Assembly (NCBI GenBank): GCA_000585055.1
Contig: JEMX01000010.1
Span: 98,578 to 162,577, forward strand
Reading direction: 5' to 3'
Length of the DNA: 64,000 nucleotides
Origin: Candidatus Accumulibacter appositus
Lineage (GTDB): Bacteria; Pseudomonadota; Gammaproteobacteria; Burkholderiales; Rhodocyclaceae
In this document: in pieces, positions 8,657-20,547 of the stretch
How positions within the stretch are numbered: position 1 is the stretch's first letter
Layout: every line of letters starts with the position of its first letter
Program-made: the position numbers and the translations under genes
Notes under the pieces: generated by a model
The model's input: only the letters and a program-made list of their open reading frames with translations
Databases searched by the model: none
What the model was told of the DNA's origin: nothing

Positions 8657-9430
8657 CTATTCTACAAGGTCGCGATAGGCGTGCCAGGAGGCGTGCCCGA
8701 TCAGGGGCATGAGAACGATCAGGCCAAAAAAAAGCGTGCCAATGCCAAGCACGGTCAGCGTTGCAACCATCGCCGCCCAGAGAATCATCAAGCGGATGTT
8801 GGCATCGACCGCACGCAGGCTGGTGCGCATTGCGGCAATGAAGTCCACCCGGCGATCGAGCAACAGCGGCACCGAAACGACGGTAATGGCGAAGACAAGC
8901 AAAGCCAGACTGCCACCGCTGAGCAGCCAGATGATCATCAGATCGCGGTTTTCTGGCAGCTTGGGCATCTCGGCCAGCAAGCTCAGTAGATCAGGCGGGA
9001 TATGCGGTGCCAGGAGCAGGAAGAGCAGCGTCGAGATGCGCTCCCAGGACAATCCGACGAGGGCCAGCAGGACGCCCAGCTTGATCAGTTCGCGCGCGTT
9101 GCGGCGACCGCCCGCCAGCGATACCAGAAAAGTCGAAGATTGACCCGCCTGGCGGCGGCGGCTGATCTCATACAAGCCGCCGCAGAGCAGCGGCGCAATC
9201 AGCAGGAAGCCGGAAGTAGCGGCGATGAAGAGATGCCCTTGGCGCCAGGCAAAGATGGTGATCAGGTCGCCAAAGATGGCGAACAGCAGACCATAGGAGA
9301 GGCTGGCGATGGGGTTGGCGCGCATATCGCGCCAGGCTTCGGCCAACCATAGCAGGGGCTGGCCGACGGCGACGCTGCGAACATTCAACGGCGCTCGGCG
9401 CCGCTCGGGTGACGTGGCTTCTAGACCCAT
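8657..9430 (-). CDS. DUF2189-family integral membrane protein
   Basis: 257 residues with about six hydrophobic segments, the first around LSYGLLFAIFGDLITIFAW. The sequence RAVDANIRLMILWAAMVATL and the C-terminal GLIVLMPLIGHASWHAY are characteristic of DUF2189/YciC-like membrane proteins of proteobacteria. It presumably resides in the inner membrane and its function is unknown. It precedes prlC on the same strand with an 80-bp gap, so cotranscription is possible but not shown. Confidence 0.8.
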   Translation of the reverse strand: MGLEATSPERRRAPLNVRSVAVGQPLLWLAEAWRDMRANPIASLSYGLLFAIFGDLITIFAWRQGHLFIAATSGFLLIAPLLCGGLYEISRRRQAGQSSTFLVSLAGGRRNARELIKLGVLLALVGLSWERISTLLFLLLAPHIPPDLLSLLAEMPKLPENRDLMIIWLLSGGSLALLVFAITVVSVPLLLDRRVDFIAAMRTSLRAVDANIRLMILWAAMVATLTVLGIGTLFFGLIVLMPLIGHASWHAYRDLVE

Positions 9431-9456
9431 GCGGTCTCCTTGCTGAAGGGCCTAGC

Positions 9457-9526
9457 GTGAAAGTCGCGACCGCGACTCACGCATCTCCCTTCTCCCCCAA
9501 GCGGGAAAAGGGCCGGGATTGAGGGC
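9457..9526. repeat. 70-bp dispersed intergenic repeat, copy 1
   Basis: It contains GTCGCGACCGCGAC and a second hairpin around CCTTCTCCC...GCGGGAAAAGGG, ending GAGGGC. A copy of equal length with about 80% identity is at 40388-40457. Both lie just outside coding sequence, like REP-type or small non-autonomous elements. Confidence 0.7.
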
Positions 9527-9576
9527 AACGCTCACGACCGTTGCGCCGGTTGTCATGCGCCGCGCGTGCGCGGCGG

Positions 9577-10515
9577 TCACTGGACAGGCTTCTCTCCGGT
9601 GAGGCGCTGCAGGGCCTCGGCGTACCTGGCACGCGTCCCGGCGATCACCGCCATCGGCAAGCTTGGGCCAGGTGCCTGTTTGTCCCAGGGCAGCGTTTCC
9701 AGATAGTCGCGGATGTATTGCTTGTCGTAGGACGGCGGATTCCTGCCTTCGCGGTAGTCATCGGCCGGCCAGAACCGCGACGAGTCCGGAGTCAGTACTT
9801 CGTCGATGAGGTGTAGCGTGCCGGCGGCATCGAGGCCGAACTCGAACTTGGTGTCGGCGATGATGATGCCACGCGCAGCGGCATGCTCGGCAGCAGCGGT
9901 GTACAGGGCGATCGCCACATCGCGCGCCTGGGTGGCAATCTCGGCGCCGCTCTTGCCGGCGACGGCAAGGAGGTCGGCCAGCGCGCTCGCACAGTCGGCT
10001 TGCGCGCGTTCGAAAGACACGTTTTCGTCGTGATCGCCGATGGCGGCCTTGGTCGCGGGCGTGAAGATCGGCGCCGGCAAGCGGCTCGCCAGACGCAGTC
10101 CCGGCGCCAGCGGGATGCCGCAAACGGCACCGGTGGCCTGGTAGTCCTTCCACCCCGAACCGATCAGATAGCCGCGCACCACCGCTTCGATCGGCAGCGG
10201 TCGCAGGCGCTTGACGACCAGTGCCCGGCCGCGTACCTGGGCGCGCTCGTCGGCCGCGACCACCGTTTCGGGAGCGATTCCGGTCATCTGGTTGGGGACG
10301 ATGGCCGCGAGTTTTTCGAACCAGAAGCAGGCCAGCTGGGTGAGCAGCTGGCCCTTGCCGGGAATCGGGTCGGGCAGGACGACGTCAAAGGCGGAGAGGC
10401 GATCGCTGGTGACGATCAGCAGCTGGTCTTCGCCAACGGCATAGATGTCGCGCACCTTTCCGCGGCCTAGCAGTGGCAGGCTCTTGATCGTCGATTCAAA
10501 GAGGGCGTCGGTCAC
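9577..10515 (-). CDS. purC: Phosphoribosylaminoimidazole-succinocarboxamide (SAICAR) synthase
   Basis: 312 residues from GTG 10515 ([20 protein letters not shown]); the reading continues upstream but has no homology there. It catalyses the ATP-dependent condensation of CAIR with aspartate in purine synthesis. Hallmarks are [10 protein letters not shown] near the N-terminus, [10 protein letters not shown], the nucleotide-binding [14 protein letters not shown], and [10 protein letters not shown]...[14 protein letters not shown]. Length and motifs match the ATP-grasp-like PurC of betaproteobacteria (about 300 residues). It stands alone, with no other pur gene beside it. Confidence 0.95.
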   Translation of the reverse strand: MTDALFESTIKSLPLLGRGKVRDIYAVGEDQLLIVTSDRLSAFDVVLPDPIPGKGQLLTQLACFWFEKLAAIVPNQMTGIAPETVVAADERAQVRGRALVVKRLRPLPIEAVVRGYLIGSGWKDYQATGAVCGIPLAPGLRLASRLPAPIFTPATKAAIGDHDENVSFERAQADCASALADLLAVAGKSGAEIATQARDVAIALYTAAAEHAAARGIIIADTKFEFGLDAAGTLHLIDEVLTPDSSRFWPADDYREGRNPPSYDKQYIRDYLETLPWDKQAPGPSLPMAVIAGTRARYAEALQRLTGEKPVQ

Positions 10516-10690
10516 GTGGCTGATCCGGTGGGGGAAATGGTGAAATCGCAGGGGCGAATGTCGAGCTTTGGGATTATAGGACACATCGCAGGCACCGAGA
10601 GTGCGTCCTGGCCATCGCTGGCAGGAGCGAGGTTTTCCCAGCGCCCCGTACGACGGCCCGGCCATGGTTCGGCCCAGCTGGCCCCGACGA

Positions 10691-12016
10691 TCAGTGTTCG
10701 CGCTCTTCCTCCTGGCGCAGGCGCTTGCGCATTCGCCAGATACCAAACATCGCGGCTGCGGCGATCAGCGGGATCGAAAGCGCGGCGGCAATTTCTGGCG
10801 ACAGCACCGGCAGCAAGGTCTTGCCACCCTTGGCGAGGTAGTGCACCAGTTGCGATCCATAGTAAGTGATGGCCACCACCGATAGCCCTTCGACGGTCTC
10901 CTGCAGTCGCAGTTGTAGCCGGGCGCGGCGGTTCATCTGCAGCAGTTGCTCCTGGTTCTGACGTTCCAGTTCAACCTCGACACGGGTACGCAGCAGCTCG
11001 CAGGTGCGGGTCAGACGGTCGGACAGTTCATCTTGCCGGTCGGCCATGGCGATGCAGGTATGCACGGCCGGCGCCAGTCGTCGTTGCATGATTTCGGCAA
11101 AGGTCGGGCAGCCGGCGACACGCCGCTCGCGTAGCTCGCCAACGCGCTGCATGACCAGGTCGTGGTAAGCACGCGCGGCGCCGAAGCGGAAAGCCGTGCG
11201 CGCGATCGAGTGCTCGACTTCGGTGGCCAGGCTGGTCAATTGCGCCAGCACGTGGCGTTCGTCGGCCAGCGAATTGGCCAGGCCGATCTGGTCGACCATT
11301 TCGGCCAGTTTGTTTTCCGCCGGGGTCAGCCAGTTGCCGACTTCCTTGGCGATCGGCAGGGCGAGCAGCGACAACAGACGATAGGTCTCGATATCCAGGA
11401 GTCGCTGTACCGTCCTGCCGGCCTGGCGCTGCGTCAGCTTGACGTCGAGAATCTGAAATCGCGAAAACCCCTGCTCGAAGAGAAAGTTGGTAAACACCCA
11501 TGCAGCATTGTCTGCGACCCGCGCGGCAACCACCGGCGGCCCGGTTGGTGACAGCCCGCTGGTCATCGATTCCGGCGATACGTTTGCGCTCGACTGCAGA
11601 TCGACGTGAGTGGCGACGAGGAGCTCGCCGGGGATTGCTGCGAGCCATTCGCTGGGTAGTGCTTCCAGGGCACTTGTGCCAGGGTCTTGCGACTCAGCAG
11701 TCGCCGACTGGCGGTAAAAGGTATAACTCGAAAACTCGGTATGCAGCTCCCAGCGCAAGACGATGCCTTTGGCAGCAAGTAGCCGATGGCTATCGGAGCC
11801 CTCGAGCAATTCCCCGTTGACGAGCCGCTCGAGTTGAGCGAGGTGGGCACGCTCTGCGGTCGTGTCGCTGGAGGCGTTCGCAAACACCAGCTGCGAGACG
11901 CGCGCCGGGCTGCTTAGCGGCAGCGGCGAGCGTGCGTGGAACTCGGCATTGAGCGCAGCACGCAGCGTAGTCGGTTCGAGCACCGGGAGTCGCAGCGGCG
12001 AGTGCGGATCGCTCAC
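10691..12016 (-). CDS. DUF3422-family membrane protein
   Basis: 441 residues. The N-terminal block [25 protein letters not shown] is the DUF3422 signature. The middle is helical with likely coiled coil ([23 protein letters not shown]). Two hydrophobic helices near the C-terminus ([19 protein letters not shown] and [19 protein letters not shown]) are followed by a charged tail [12 protein letters not shown]. The function is unknown; it is a predicted inner-membrane protein with a large cytoplasmic domain. It is separate from purC (175 bp apart). Confidence 0.85.
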   Translation of the reverse strand: MSDPHSPLRLPVLEPTTLRAALNAEFHARSPLPLSSPARVSQLVFANASSDTTAERAHLAQLERLVNGELLEGSDSHRLLAAKGIVLRWELHTEFSSYTFYRQSATAESQDPGTSALEALPSEWLAAIPGELLVATHVDLQSSANVSPESMTSGLSPTGPPVVAARVADNAAWVFTNFLFEQGFSRFQILDVKLTQRQAGRTVQRLLDIETYRLLSLLALPIAKEVGNWLTPAENKLAEMVDQIGLANSLADERHVLAQLTSLATEVEHSIARTAFRFGAARAYHDLVMQRVGELRERRVAGCPTFAEIMQRRLAPAVHTCIAMADRQDELSDRLTRTCELLRTRVEVELERQNQEQLLQMNRRARLQLRLQETVEGLSVVAITYYGSQLVHYLAKGGKTLLPVLSPEIAAALSIPLIAAAAMFGIWRMRKRLRQEEEREH

Positions 12017-12115
12017 GACGGCATCCCGAAAGCGCAGCCGGGCACGCTGGCACGCCGGGCTGGGGTTGCAGACATCTGAATCAGCTGCACTTTCGTGGTT
12101 CCTGGTTGACGGGCG

Positions 12116-13555
12116 TCAGCTAGCAGCCGGCTGCTGATCGCCGACGCGGACGATTTTCAGCGTGTTGGTGCCGCCGCTGTTGCCCATCGGTTCGCCGGCA
12201 GTGAGCACGATGAAGTCGCCTTTTTGGACCATGCCTGCCTCGATCAGCAGCTGCTCGGCCGCATAGAGTAGCTCATCGCGGCTACTCGGCTGCTCGCTCA
12301 TCAGCACCGGCGAGACCGCACGATAGAGGCTCATCTTGGTCAGCGCCTCGCTGCGCGGGGTCAGCGCGTAGACCGGGACGCCGCAGTTCAGACGGCTCAT
12401 CCAGAGAGCCGTCGAACCGGAGGCGGTGAGCGCGGCGATGGCTTTGACTTTCAGGTGATGCGCCGCCCAGATCGCGGCCAGCGAAATCGTCTGGTCGATG
12501 CGCGTGAATACGTGGTTCAGGAAGTCGCGCTCAAGTGCCACTTCGGCGGATTTCTCTGCTTCCACGCAGATTCTAGCCATTGCTTCGATGGTTTCGACCG
12601 GATAGCGTCCGGCAGCGGTTTCAGCCGAGAGCATCACCGCGTCGGTGCCGTCAAGCACCGCGTTGGCGACGTCGGAAACTTCGGCGCGGGTCGGCGCCGG
12701 CGAGACGATCATCGACTCCATCATCTGGGTGGCGGTAATCACCAGCTTGTTGTTCTCGCGTGCCATACGAATCATGCGCTTCTGCAGCGCCGGTACGGCG
12801 GCATCGCCGACCTCCACGGCGAGGTCGCCGCGGGCCACCATGATGCCGTCCGAGGCACTGATGATCTCTTCCAGAGCGGCGACCGCTTCGACGCGTTCGA
12901 TCTTGGCGATGGTCAGTGCGTGTCCGCCCGCCGCATGCATCAACTGCTTGGCCATGTACATGTCGGCCGCGCTCTTGGGAAACGAAATGGCAAGGAAATC
13001 GACGTCGATACTGGCCGCGGTACGAATGTCGTCCATGTCCTTGGCGGTCAGCGCAGCGGCGGAAAGCCCGCCTCCCTGGCGGTTGATGCCCTTGTTGTCG
13101 GAGAGTTCGCCGCCGTGACGAACGATGGTGAAGATTTCCGAGCCAAGCACGCGCTGCACCTCGAGCACGATGCGACCGTCGTCGAGCAGGAGGATGCTGC
13201 CTGACGAGACGTCGCGCGTCAGATCCTTGTAGTCCAGGCCGGCGCGGCTGGCATCACCCAGTTCGCATTTTGCGTCGAGGATGAAGGGTGCGCCTTTGTC
13301 CAGCCAGATCTTGCCGTCGGCGAACTTGCCAACGCGGATTTTCGGGCCCTGCAGGTCGGCAAGGATTCCGACCGGGCGTCCGACACGGGCAGCGGCCTCG
13401 CGCACCAGCTGCGCGCGGGCGATGTGATCCTGCGGTTTGCCATGGGAAAAGTTGAGGCGCACGACATCGACGCCGGCGCGGATCATATGTTCGAGCACAT
13501 CCGCGTCCGACGACGCGGGACCGAGGGTGGCAACGATCTTGGTATCGCGGGGCAT
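12116..13555 (-). CDS. pyk: Pyruvate kinase
   Basis: 479 residues from ATG 13555 (MPRDTKIVATLGPAS). It transfers phosphate from PEP to ADP as the last glycolytic step. The substrate and metal signature lies near residues 215-230 (LTIAKIERVEAVAALEEI), with GIMVARGDLAVEVG and NKLVITATQMMESM typical of the TIM barrel active site. The C-terminal regulatory domain is complete. It sits with gap and tkt on the minus strand, but pgk, often found between them in relatives, is absent. Confidence 0.96.
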   Translation of the reverse strand: MPRDTKIVATLGPASSDADVLEHMIRAGVDVVRLNFSHGKPQDHIARAQLVREAAARVGRPVGILADLQGPKIRVGKFADGKIWLDKGAPFILDAKCELGDASRAGLDYKDLTRDVSSGSILLLDDGRIVLEVQRVLGSEIFTIVRHGGELSDNKGINRQGGGLSAAALTAKDMDDIRTAASIDVDFLAISFPKSAADMYMAKQLMHAAGGHALTIAKIERVEAVAALEEIISASDGIMVARGDLAVEVGDAAVPALQKRMIRMARENNKLVITATQMMESMIVSPAPTRAEVSDVANAVLDGTDAVMLSAETAAGRYPVETIEAMARICVEAEKSAEVALERDFLNHVFTRIDQTISLAAIWAAHHLKVKAIAALTASGSTALWMSRLNCGVPVYALTPRSEALTKMSLYRAVSPVLMSEQPSSRDELLYAAEQLLIEAGMVQKGDFIVLTAGEPMGNSGGTNTLKIVRVGDQQPAAS

Positions 13556-14109
13556 GGGGTTCCTATTCTTGTTGTACAGATGGGGCTTCCATCTGGGGCA
13601 GTTTTTCTGGGTTGCTGACTGGGGGAGGTGCACGCACAGACTTGCCAGCAGTGGCATCTGACAGTGGCAGGCAGGGTCACGTTCAACCGGGATTGTCGGC
13701 CTTGCTGATCTTGCGGCTGGGCGAGAATTGGCGTGCGGTCACGGCTGTCGGACTCGGCTTGGCTAGGCCATCAGAGTCGCACCCGCGCAATTTCCGTGCA
13801 GTGTACGCGCGGCGTAGCGAAGGCGGGCAAGTGTTTGCATCGCGAGCGCTTGGCGAGCGAATTGTTGTTTTTGTGGGGACGGGTATGTGACGCTTGCCGA
13901 GTGGCGGCATCGCGCGCAGCGATGCGATCAGTTCTGGCACTGTCGGGCGCGCTTCAGCAGAGACGCGGTGCTGGTAGAGCGACCCACAAGAAGTCGTCAA
14001 GGGCTCTGATTCGGGAAACTGAGGAGGTGCTCAGGCAGGCGGAGGGTAGGCAGGAACGGGTATCGAAGTGCGGAGAGAGGGGCGCCCGAAAGCGCCCCCG
14101 AACGGCTGC
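13556..14109. other. Gene-free interval between gap and pyk
   Basis: 554 bp between two glycolytic genes of the same strand. The only long frames give Arg/Ser/Pro-rich nonsense. Nothing resembles phosphoglycerate kinase, even as a remnant. It contains the hairpin at 14079-14098 behind gap and should carry the pyk promoter. Confidence 0.55.
14079..14098 (-). terminator. Terminator-like hairpin behind gap
   Basis: On the minus strand, GGGGCGC - TTTCGG - GCGCCCC starts 11 bp past the gap stop codon and is followed by TCTCTCC. The stem is strong, but the T-tract is poor. Confidence 0.5.
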
Positions 14110-17117
<3,008 letters not shown>

Positions 17118-17273
17118 GATAATTGGCCGATCAGAAGCAGGTTATTGGGTAGCATGGGCAAATTATCCGCCAAAACAGCGGGCATTGCCACCTTCCCTTG
17201 CGACGCAGCACCAGGAGGGGGCTGCTTGTGACTACAGATTGGCGGTGCTCGCAGGTCGCTCTCTTGTGGATAG

Positions 17274-17315
17274 TAAAAGCTAACTATAAACAGAACAAAG
17301 TTTAACTTTTAATTA
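17274..17315. promoter_or_regulatory. AT-rich imperfect inverted repeat between tkt and cbbY
   Basis: TAAAAGCTAACT (17274-17285) and AGTTTAACTTTTA (17299-17311) form an imperfect inverted repeat in an otherwise GC-rich region. TAA-N7-TTA at 17303-17315 fits the loose TNA-N7-TNA pattern of LysR/CbbR sites. It is only a candidate, and no cbbR is in the window. Confidence 0.35.
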
Positions 17316-17396
17316 TCTATTGTGCCGCCTACACTGGTCAGCACTGAACGACGCCATGTGACCCGAATGCACACAGACCCCACGGCCGAACGCGCG

Positions 17397-18215
17397 ATGA
17401 ACAGCCGCCCCTGCAGGGAGCCGCGGCGGCAAGCGGTCAATCTGCAGGCGGTGATTTTCGACGTGGACGGGACGCTGGCCGATACCGAGCGCGATGGTCA
17501 CCGCCTGGCCTTCAACCGCGCTTTTGCGCAGTCTGGCCTGGACTGGGAGTGGTCGGTCGTCACCTACGGCGAATTGCTCGCGGTGACCGGCGGCAAGGAA
17601 CGCATTCGTTTCTTTGCGGCGCAGCACGCGCCGCAGCTGCTGCAGCGACCCGACAGCGAAGCCTGGCTGCTCGCCTTGCACCAGTTGAAAAGCGAGATCT
17701 ACGCGCAGCTGGTGCGCGCCGGTGGCATCGCCTTGCGGCCCGGCGTGGCGCGCCTGCTTGGCGAGTTGCGCAGCGCTGGCATACGTCTGGCGATTGCCAC
17801 GACAACCACGCCGTCGAGCTTGCAGGAGCTGCTGCTCTCCAGTTTTGGCGCGCAGACGGAGTCGCTCTTCGAAGTTATCGGCGCTGGCGACGTCGTGGCC
17901 GCCAAGAAGCCGGCACCGGATATCTACTGCTGGGTGCTGCGGCAAATGCAGCTACCGCCGCAAGCCTGTCTGGCGGTCGAGGACTCGCTACCGGGGGTCC
18001 AGGCCGCGACGGCCGCCGGCCTGCCGACGCTGATCACCGTCAACCCCTACAGCGTCGACGGCAACTTCGTCGGCGCGCTGAGCGTCGTTGCCGATCTCGG
18101 AGAGCCCGGCGCGCCAGCGCGCCACCTGGCCGGAGCTCCGCTCGCCGGAGAATGCGTCGATCTGGCGCAACTGCGCCTCTGGCACCGACAGGCAGTCAGC
18201 GGCATGGCTCGCTGA
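17397..18215 (+). CDS. cbbY: CbbY-like HAD-superfamily phosphatase
   Basis: About 272 residues from ATG 17397; ATG 17367 and GTG 17322 are in-frame alternatives, and none has a clear SD. The HAD nucleophile motif is [21 protein letters not shown], motif II is [10 protein letters not shown], and motifs III/IV are [14 protein letters not shown]...[14 protein letters not shown]. CbbY enzymes remove inhibitory sugar bisphosphates such as xylulose-1,5-bisphosphate made by RuBisCO side reactions. Its position just upstream of cbbM supports that role. The 3' end is separated from cbbM by 100 bp holding a small tandem repeat. Confidence 0.85.
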   Translation: MNSRPCREPRRQAVNLQAVIFDVDGTLADTERDGHRLAFNRAFAQSGLDWEWSVVTYGELLAVTGGKERIRFFAAQHAPQLLQRPDSEAWLLALHQLKSEIYAQLVRAGGIALRPGVARLLGELRSAGIRLAIATTTTPSSLQELLLSSFGAQTESLFEVIGAGDVVAAKKPAPDIYCWVLRQMQLPPQACLAVEDSLPGVQAATAAGLPTLITVNPYSVDGNFVGALSVVADLGEPGAPARHLAGAPLAGECVDLAQLRLWHRQAVSGMAR

Positions 18216-18242
18216 CGGGCCGCCCGCCGGCAAGCGAACATC

Positions 18243-18270
18243 GAATCCTGAATCCGGAATCCGGAATCCC
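18243..18270. repeat. Four tandem 7-bp units between cbbY and cbbM
   Basis: GAATCCT, GAATCCG, GAATCCG and GAATCCC follow one another directly. It is a short minisatellite-like tract 46 bp before the RuBisCO start, and copy number could vary by slippage. Confidence 0.75.
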
Positions 18271-18315
18271 GAACAGCCGACACTCTCTTCACCATTACTC
18301 GACACGGAGACAAGC

Positions 18316-19695
18316 ATGGACCAATCGAATCGTTACGCCGACCTCAGCCTCAAGGAAGACGAGCTGGTGAGTGGCGGCAAGCATATTCTTGTTGCTTACA
18401 AGATGAAGCCCAAGGCCGGCTACGACTACCTGCAGGCGGCTGCGCACTTCGCGGCCGAGTCGTCTACCGGGACCAATGTCGAGGTGTGTACCACCGACGA
18501 TTTCACCCGTGGTGTCGATGCGCTGGTCTATCTGATCGACGAAGCCAGCGAAGAGATGCGCATCGCCTACCCGGTCGACCTTTTCGACCGCAACCTCACC
18601 GACGGACGGATGATGATCGTTTCCTTCCTGACCCTGGTGATCGGCAACAATCAGGGCATGGGTGACATCGAGCACGCCAAAATCTATGACTTCTACGTGC
18701 CCGAGCGCGCGCTGCAGTTGTTCGACGGTCCTTCCAAGGACATTTCCGACATGTGGCGCATCCTCGGTCGGCCGCTCAAGGACGGCGGCTACATCGCCGG
18801 CACGATCATCAAGCCCAAGCTCGGCCTGCGCCCCGAGCCCTTTGCCAAGGCTGCGTACCAGTTCTGGCTTGGCGGCGATTTCATCAAGAACGACGAGCCG
18901 CAGGGCAACCAGGTGTTTGCGCCGATGAAGAAAGTCATGCCGCTGGTGGTCGACGCGATGAAGCGGGCGCAGGACGAAACCGGGCAGGCAAAGCTCTTCT
19001 CGGCCAACATCACCGCCGACGATCACTACGAAATGTGCGCCCGTGCCGACTACATCCTGGAAACTTTTGGGCCCGACGCCGACAAGGTCGCTTTCCTGGT
19101 TGACGGCTATGTAGGCGGTCCGGGCATGGTCACCACCGCGCGCCGTCAGTATCCCAACCAGTACCTGCACTACCATCGCGCCGGTCACGGCGCGGTCACC
19201 TCGCCAAGTTCGAAACGCGGCTACGACGCCTATGTGCTGGCCAAGATGTCGCGTCTGCAGGGCGCCTCGGGAATTCACGTCGGCACCATGGGCTACGGCA
19301 AGATGGAAGGCACCGCCGACGACCGGGCGATTGCCTACATCATCGAGCGCGACGAGTATCAGGGCCCGGCCTACCTGCAGAAGTGGTATGGCATGAAGCC
19401 GACCACGCCGATCATTTCCGGCGGCATGAACGCCCTGCGCCTGCCCGGCTTCTTCGCCAACCTCGGCCACGGCAACGTCATCAATACCTCGGGCGGTGGT
19501 TCCTACGGCCACATCGATAGCCCCGCCGCCGGCGCGATCTCTTTGCGCCAGGCCTACGAGTGCTGGCAAGCGGGCGCCGACCCGATCGAATGGGCCAGGG
19601 AGCACCAGGAATTTGCGCGTGCCTTCGAGTCCTTCCCGGGCGACGCCGACACGCTATATCCTGGCTGGCGCGACAAGCTTGGCGCGCATCGTTAA
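18316..19695 (+). CDS. cbbM: Ribulose-1,5-bisphosphate carboxylase, form II
   Basis: 459 residues from ATG 18316, exactly the usual form II length. Active-site residues align with Rhodospirillum rubrum numbering: K166 (IIKPKLGL), carbamylated K191 with D193 and E194 (FIKNDEP), H287, and loop 6 K329 ([10 protein letters not shown]). It fixes CO2 onto RuBP. Form II enzymes have low CO2/O2 specificity and suit low-oxygen, CO2-rich settings. It is followed 20 bp later by cbbQ and cbbO, the activase pair. No prk is present in the window. Confidence 0.98.
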   Translation: MDQSNRYADLSLKEDELVSGGKHILVAYKMKPKAGYDYLQAAAHFAAESSTGTNVEVCTTDDFTRGVDALVYLIDEASEEMRIAYPVDLFDRNLTDGRMMIVSFLTLVIGNNQGMGDIEHAKIYDFYVPERALQLFDGPSKDISDMWRILGRPLKDGGYIAGTIIKPKLGLRPEPFAKAAYQFWLGGDFIKNDEPQGNQVFAPMKKVMPLVVDAMKRAQDETGQAKLFSANITADDHYEMCARADYILETFGPDADKVAFLVDGYVGGPGMVTTARRQYPNQYLHYHRAGHGAVTSPSSKRGYDAYVLAKMSRLQGASGIHVGTMGYGKMEGTADDRAIAYIIERDEYQGPAYLQKWYGMKPTTPIISGGMNALRLPGFFANLGHGNVINTSGGGSYGHIDSPAAGAISLRQAYECWQAGADPIEWAREHQEFARAFESFPGDADTLYPGWRDKLGAHR

Positions 19696-19715
19696 TGCAG
19701 GAACAGGACCAGGCA

Positions 19716-20519
19716 ATGACCGACAAGGAGCAGTTCAAGGTTCGCGAAGAGCCTTTCTATCAGCCGCAGGGCAAGGAGGTTGCGCTCTACGAGGCGGCGT
19801 ATGCCGCGCGTTTGCCGGTGATGGTCAAGGGGCCGACCGGCTGCGGCAAGTCGCGCTTCATCGAATACATGGCCTGGAAGCTCGATCGGCCGCTGATCAC
19901 CGTCGCCTGCAACGAAGACATGACCGCCTCCGACCTGGTCGGCCGCTACCTGCTCGAAGCCGACGGCACGCGCTGGCTCGACGGCCCGCTGACCACCGCA
20001 GCGCGCATCGGTGCCATCTGCTATCTCGACGAAGTCGTCGAAGCGCGCCAGGACACCACCGTCGTCATCCATCCCCTGACCGACCACCGGCGCACCCTGC
20101 CGCTCGACAAGAAGGGCGAACTGATTCGTGCGCACGCCGATTTCCAGCTGGTGATCTCCTACAATCCCGGCTACCAGAGCCTGATGAAGGACCTCAAGCA
20201 GTCAACCAAGCAGCGCTTTACCGCTTTCGAGTTCGACTACCCCGATGCGGCGCTGGAGATTGCCATCCTGGCCAGCGAGAGCGGCATCGATGAAGGCGTC
20301 GCGGCGCAACTGGTGAGCGTCGGCGCCGCCGCCCGGCGTCTCAAGGGGCATGGCCTCGACGAGGGCGTTTCGACGCGCCTGCTGGTCTATGCCGCCACCC
20401 TGATCAAGGGCGGCGTCGCTCCCGTCGACGCCTGTCGCATGGCGCTGGTGCGCCCGATCACCGACGATCGCGACATTCGCGACACCCTAGATCATGCGAT
20501 CGACGCGATCTTCGCCTGA
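19716..20519 (+). CDS. cbbQ: CbbQ AAA+ RuBisCO activase subunit
   Basis: 267 residues from ATG 19716, chosen because AGGACCAGG precedes it; ATG 19695, overlapping the cbbM stop, is an alternative. Walker A is GPTGCGKS (39-46) and Walker B is ICYLDEV (101-107). It belongs to the MoxR/NorQ AAA+ branch. CbbQ hexamers work with CbbO to pull inhibitory sugar phosphates out of RuBisCO. The cbbM-cbbQ-cbbO order distinguishes it from NorQ. Confidence 0.95.
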   Translation: MTDKEQFKVREEPFYQPQGKEVALYEAAYAARLPVMVKGPTGCGKSRFIEYMAWKLDRPLITVACNEDMTASDLVGRYLLEADGTRWLDGPLTTAARIGAICYLDEVVEARQDTTVVIHPLTDHRRTLPLDKKGELIRAHADFQLVISYNPGYQSLMKDLKQSTKQRFTAFEFDYPDAALEIAILASESGIDEGVAAQLVSVGAAARRLKGHGLDEGVSTRLLVYAATLIKGGVAPVDACRMALVRPITDDRDIRDTLDHAIDAIFA

Positions 20520-20547
20520 GCGCGGTCGCCAGGCATAGGTTCAGGCA

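Noticed and set aside
13683..14000. Minus-strand frame between gap and pyk as a small gene or pgk remnant
   Set aside because: Arg/Ser/Pro-rich translation, no SD, no pgk motif.
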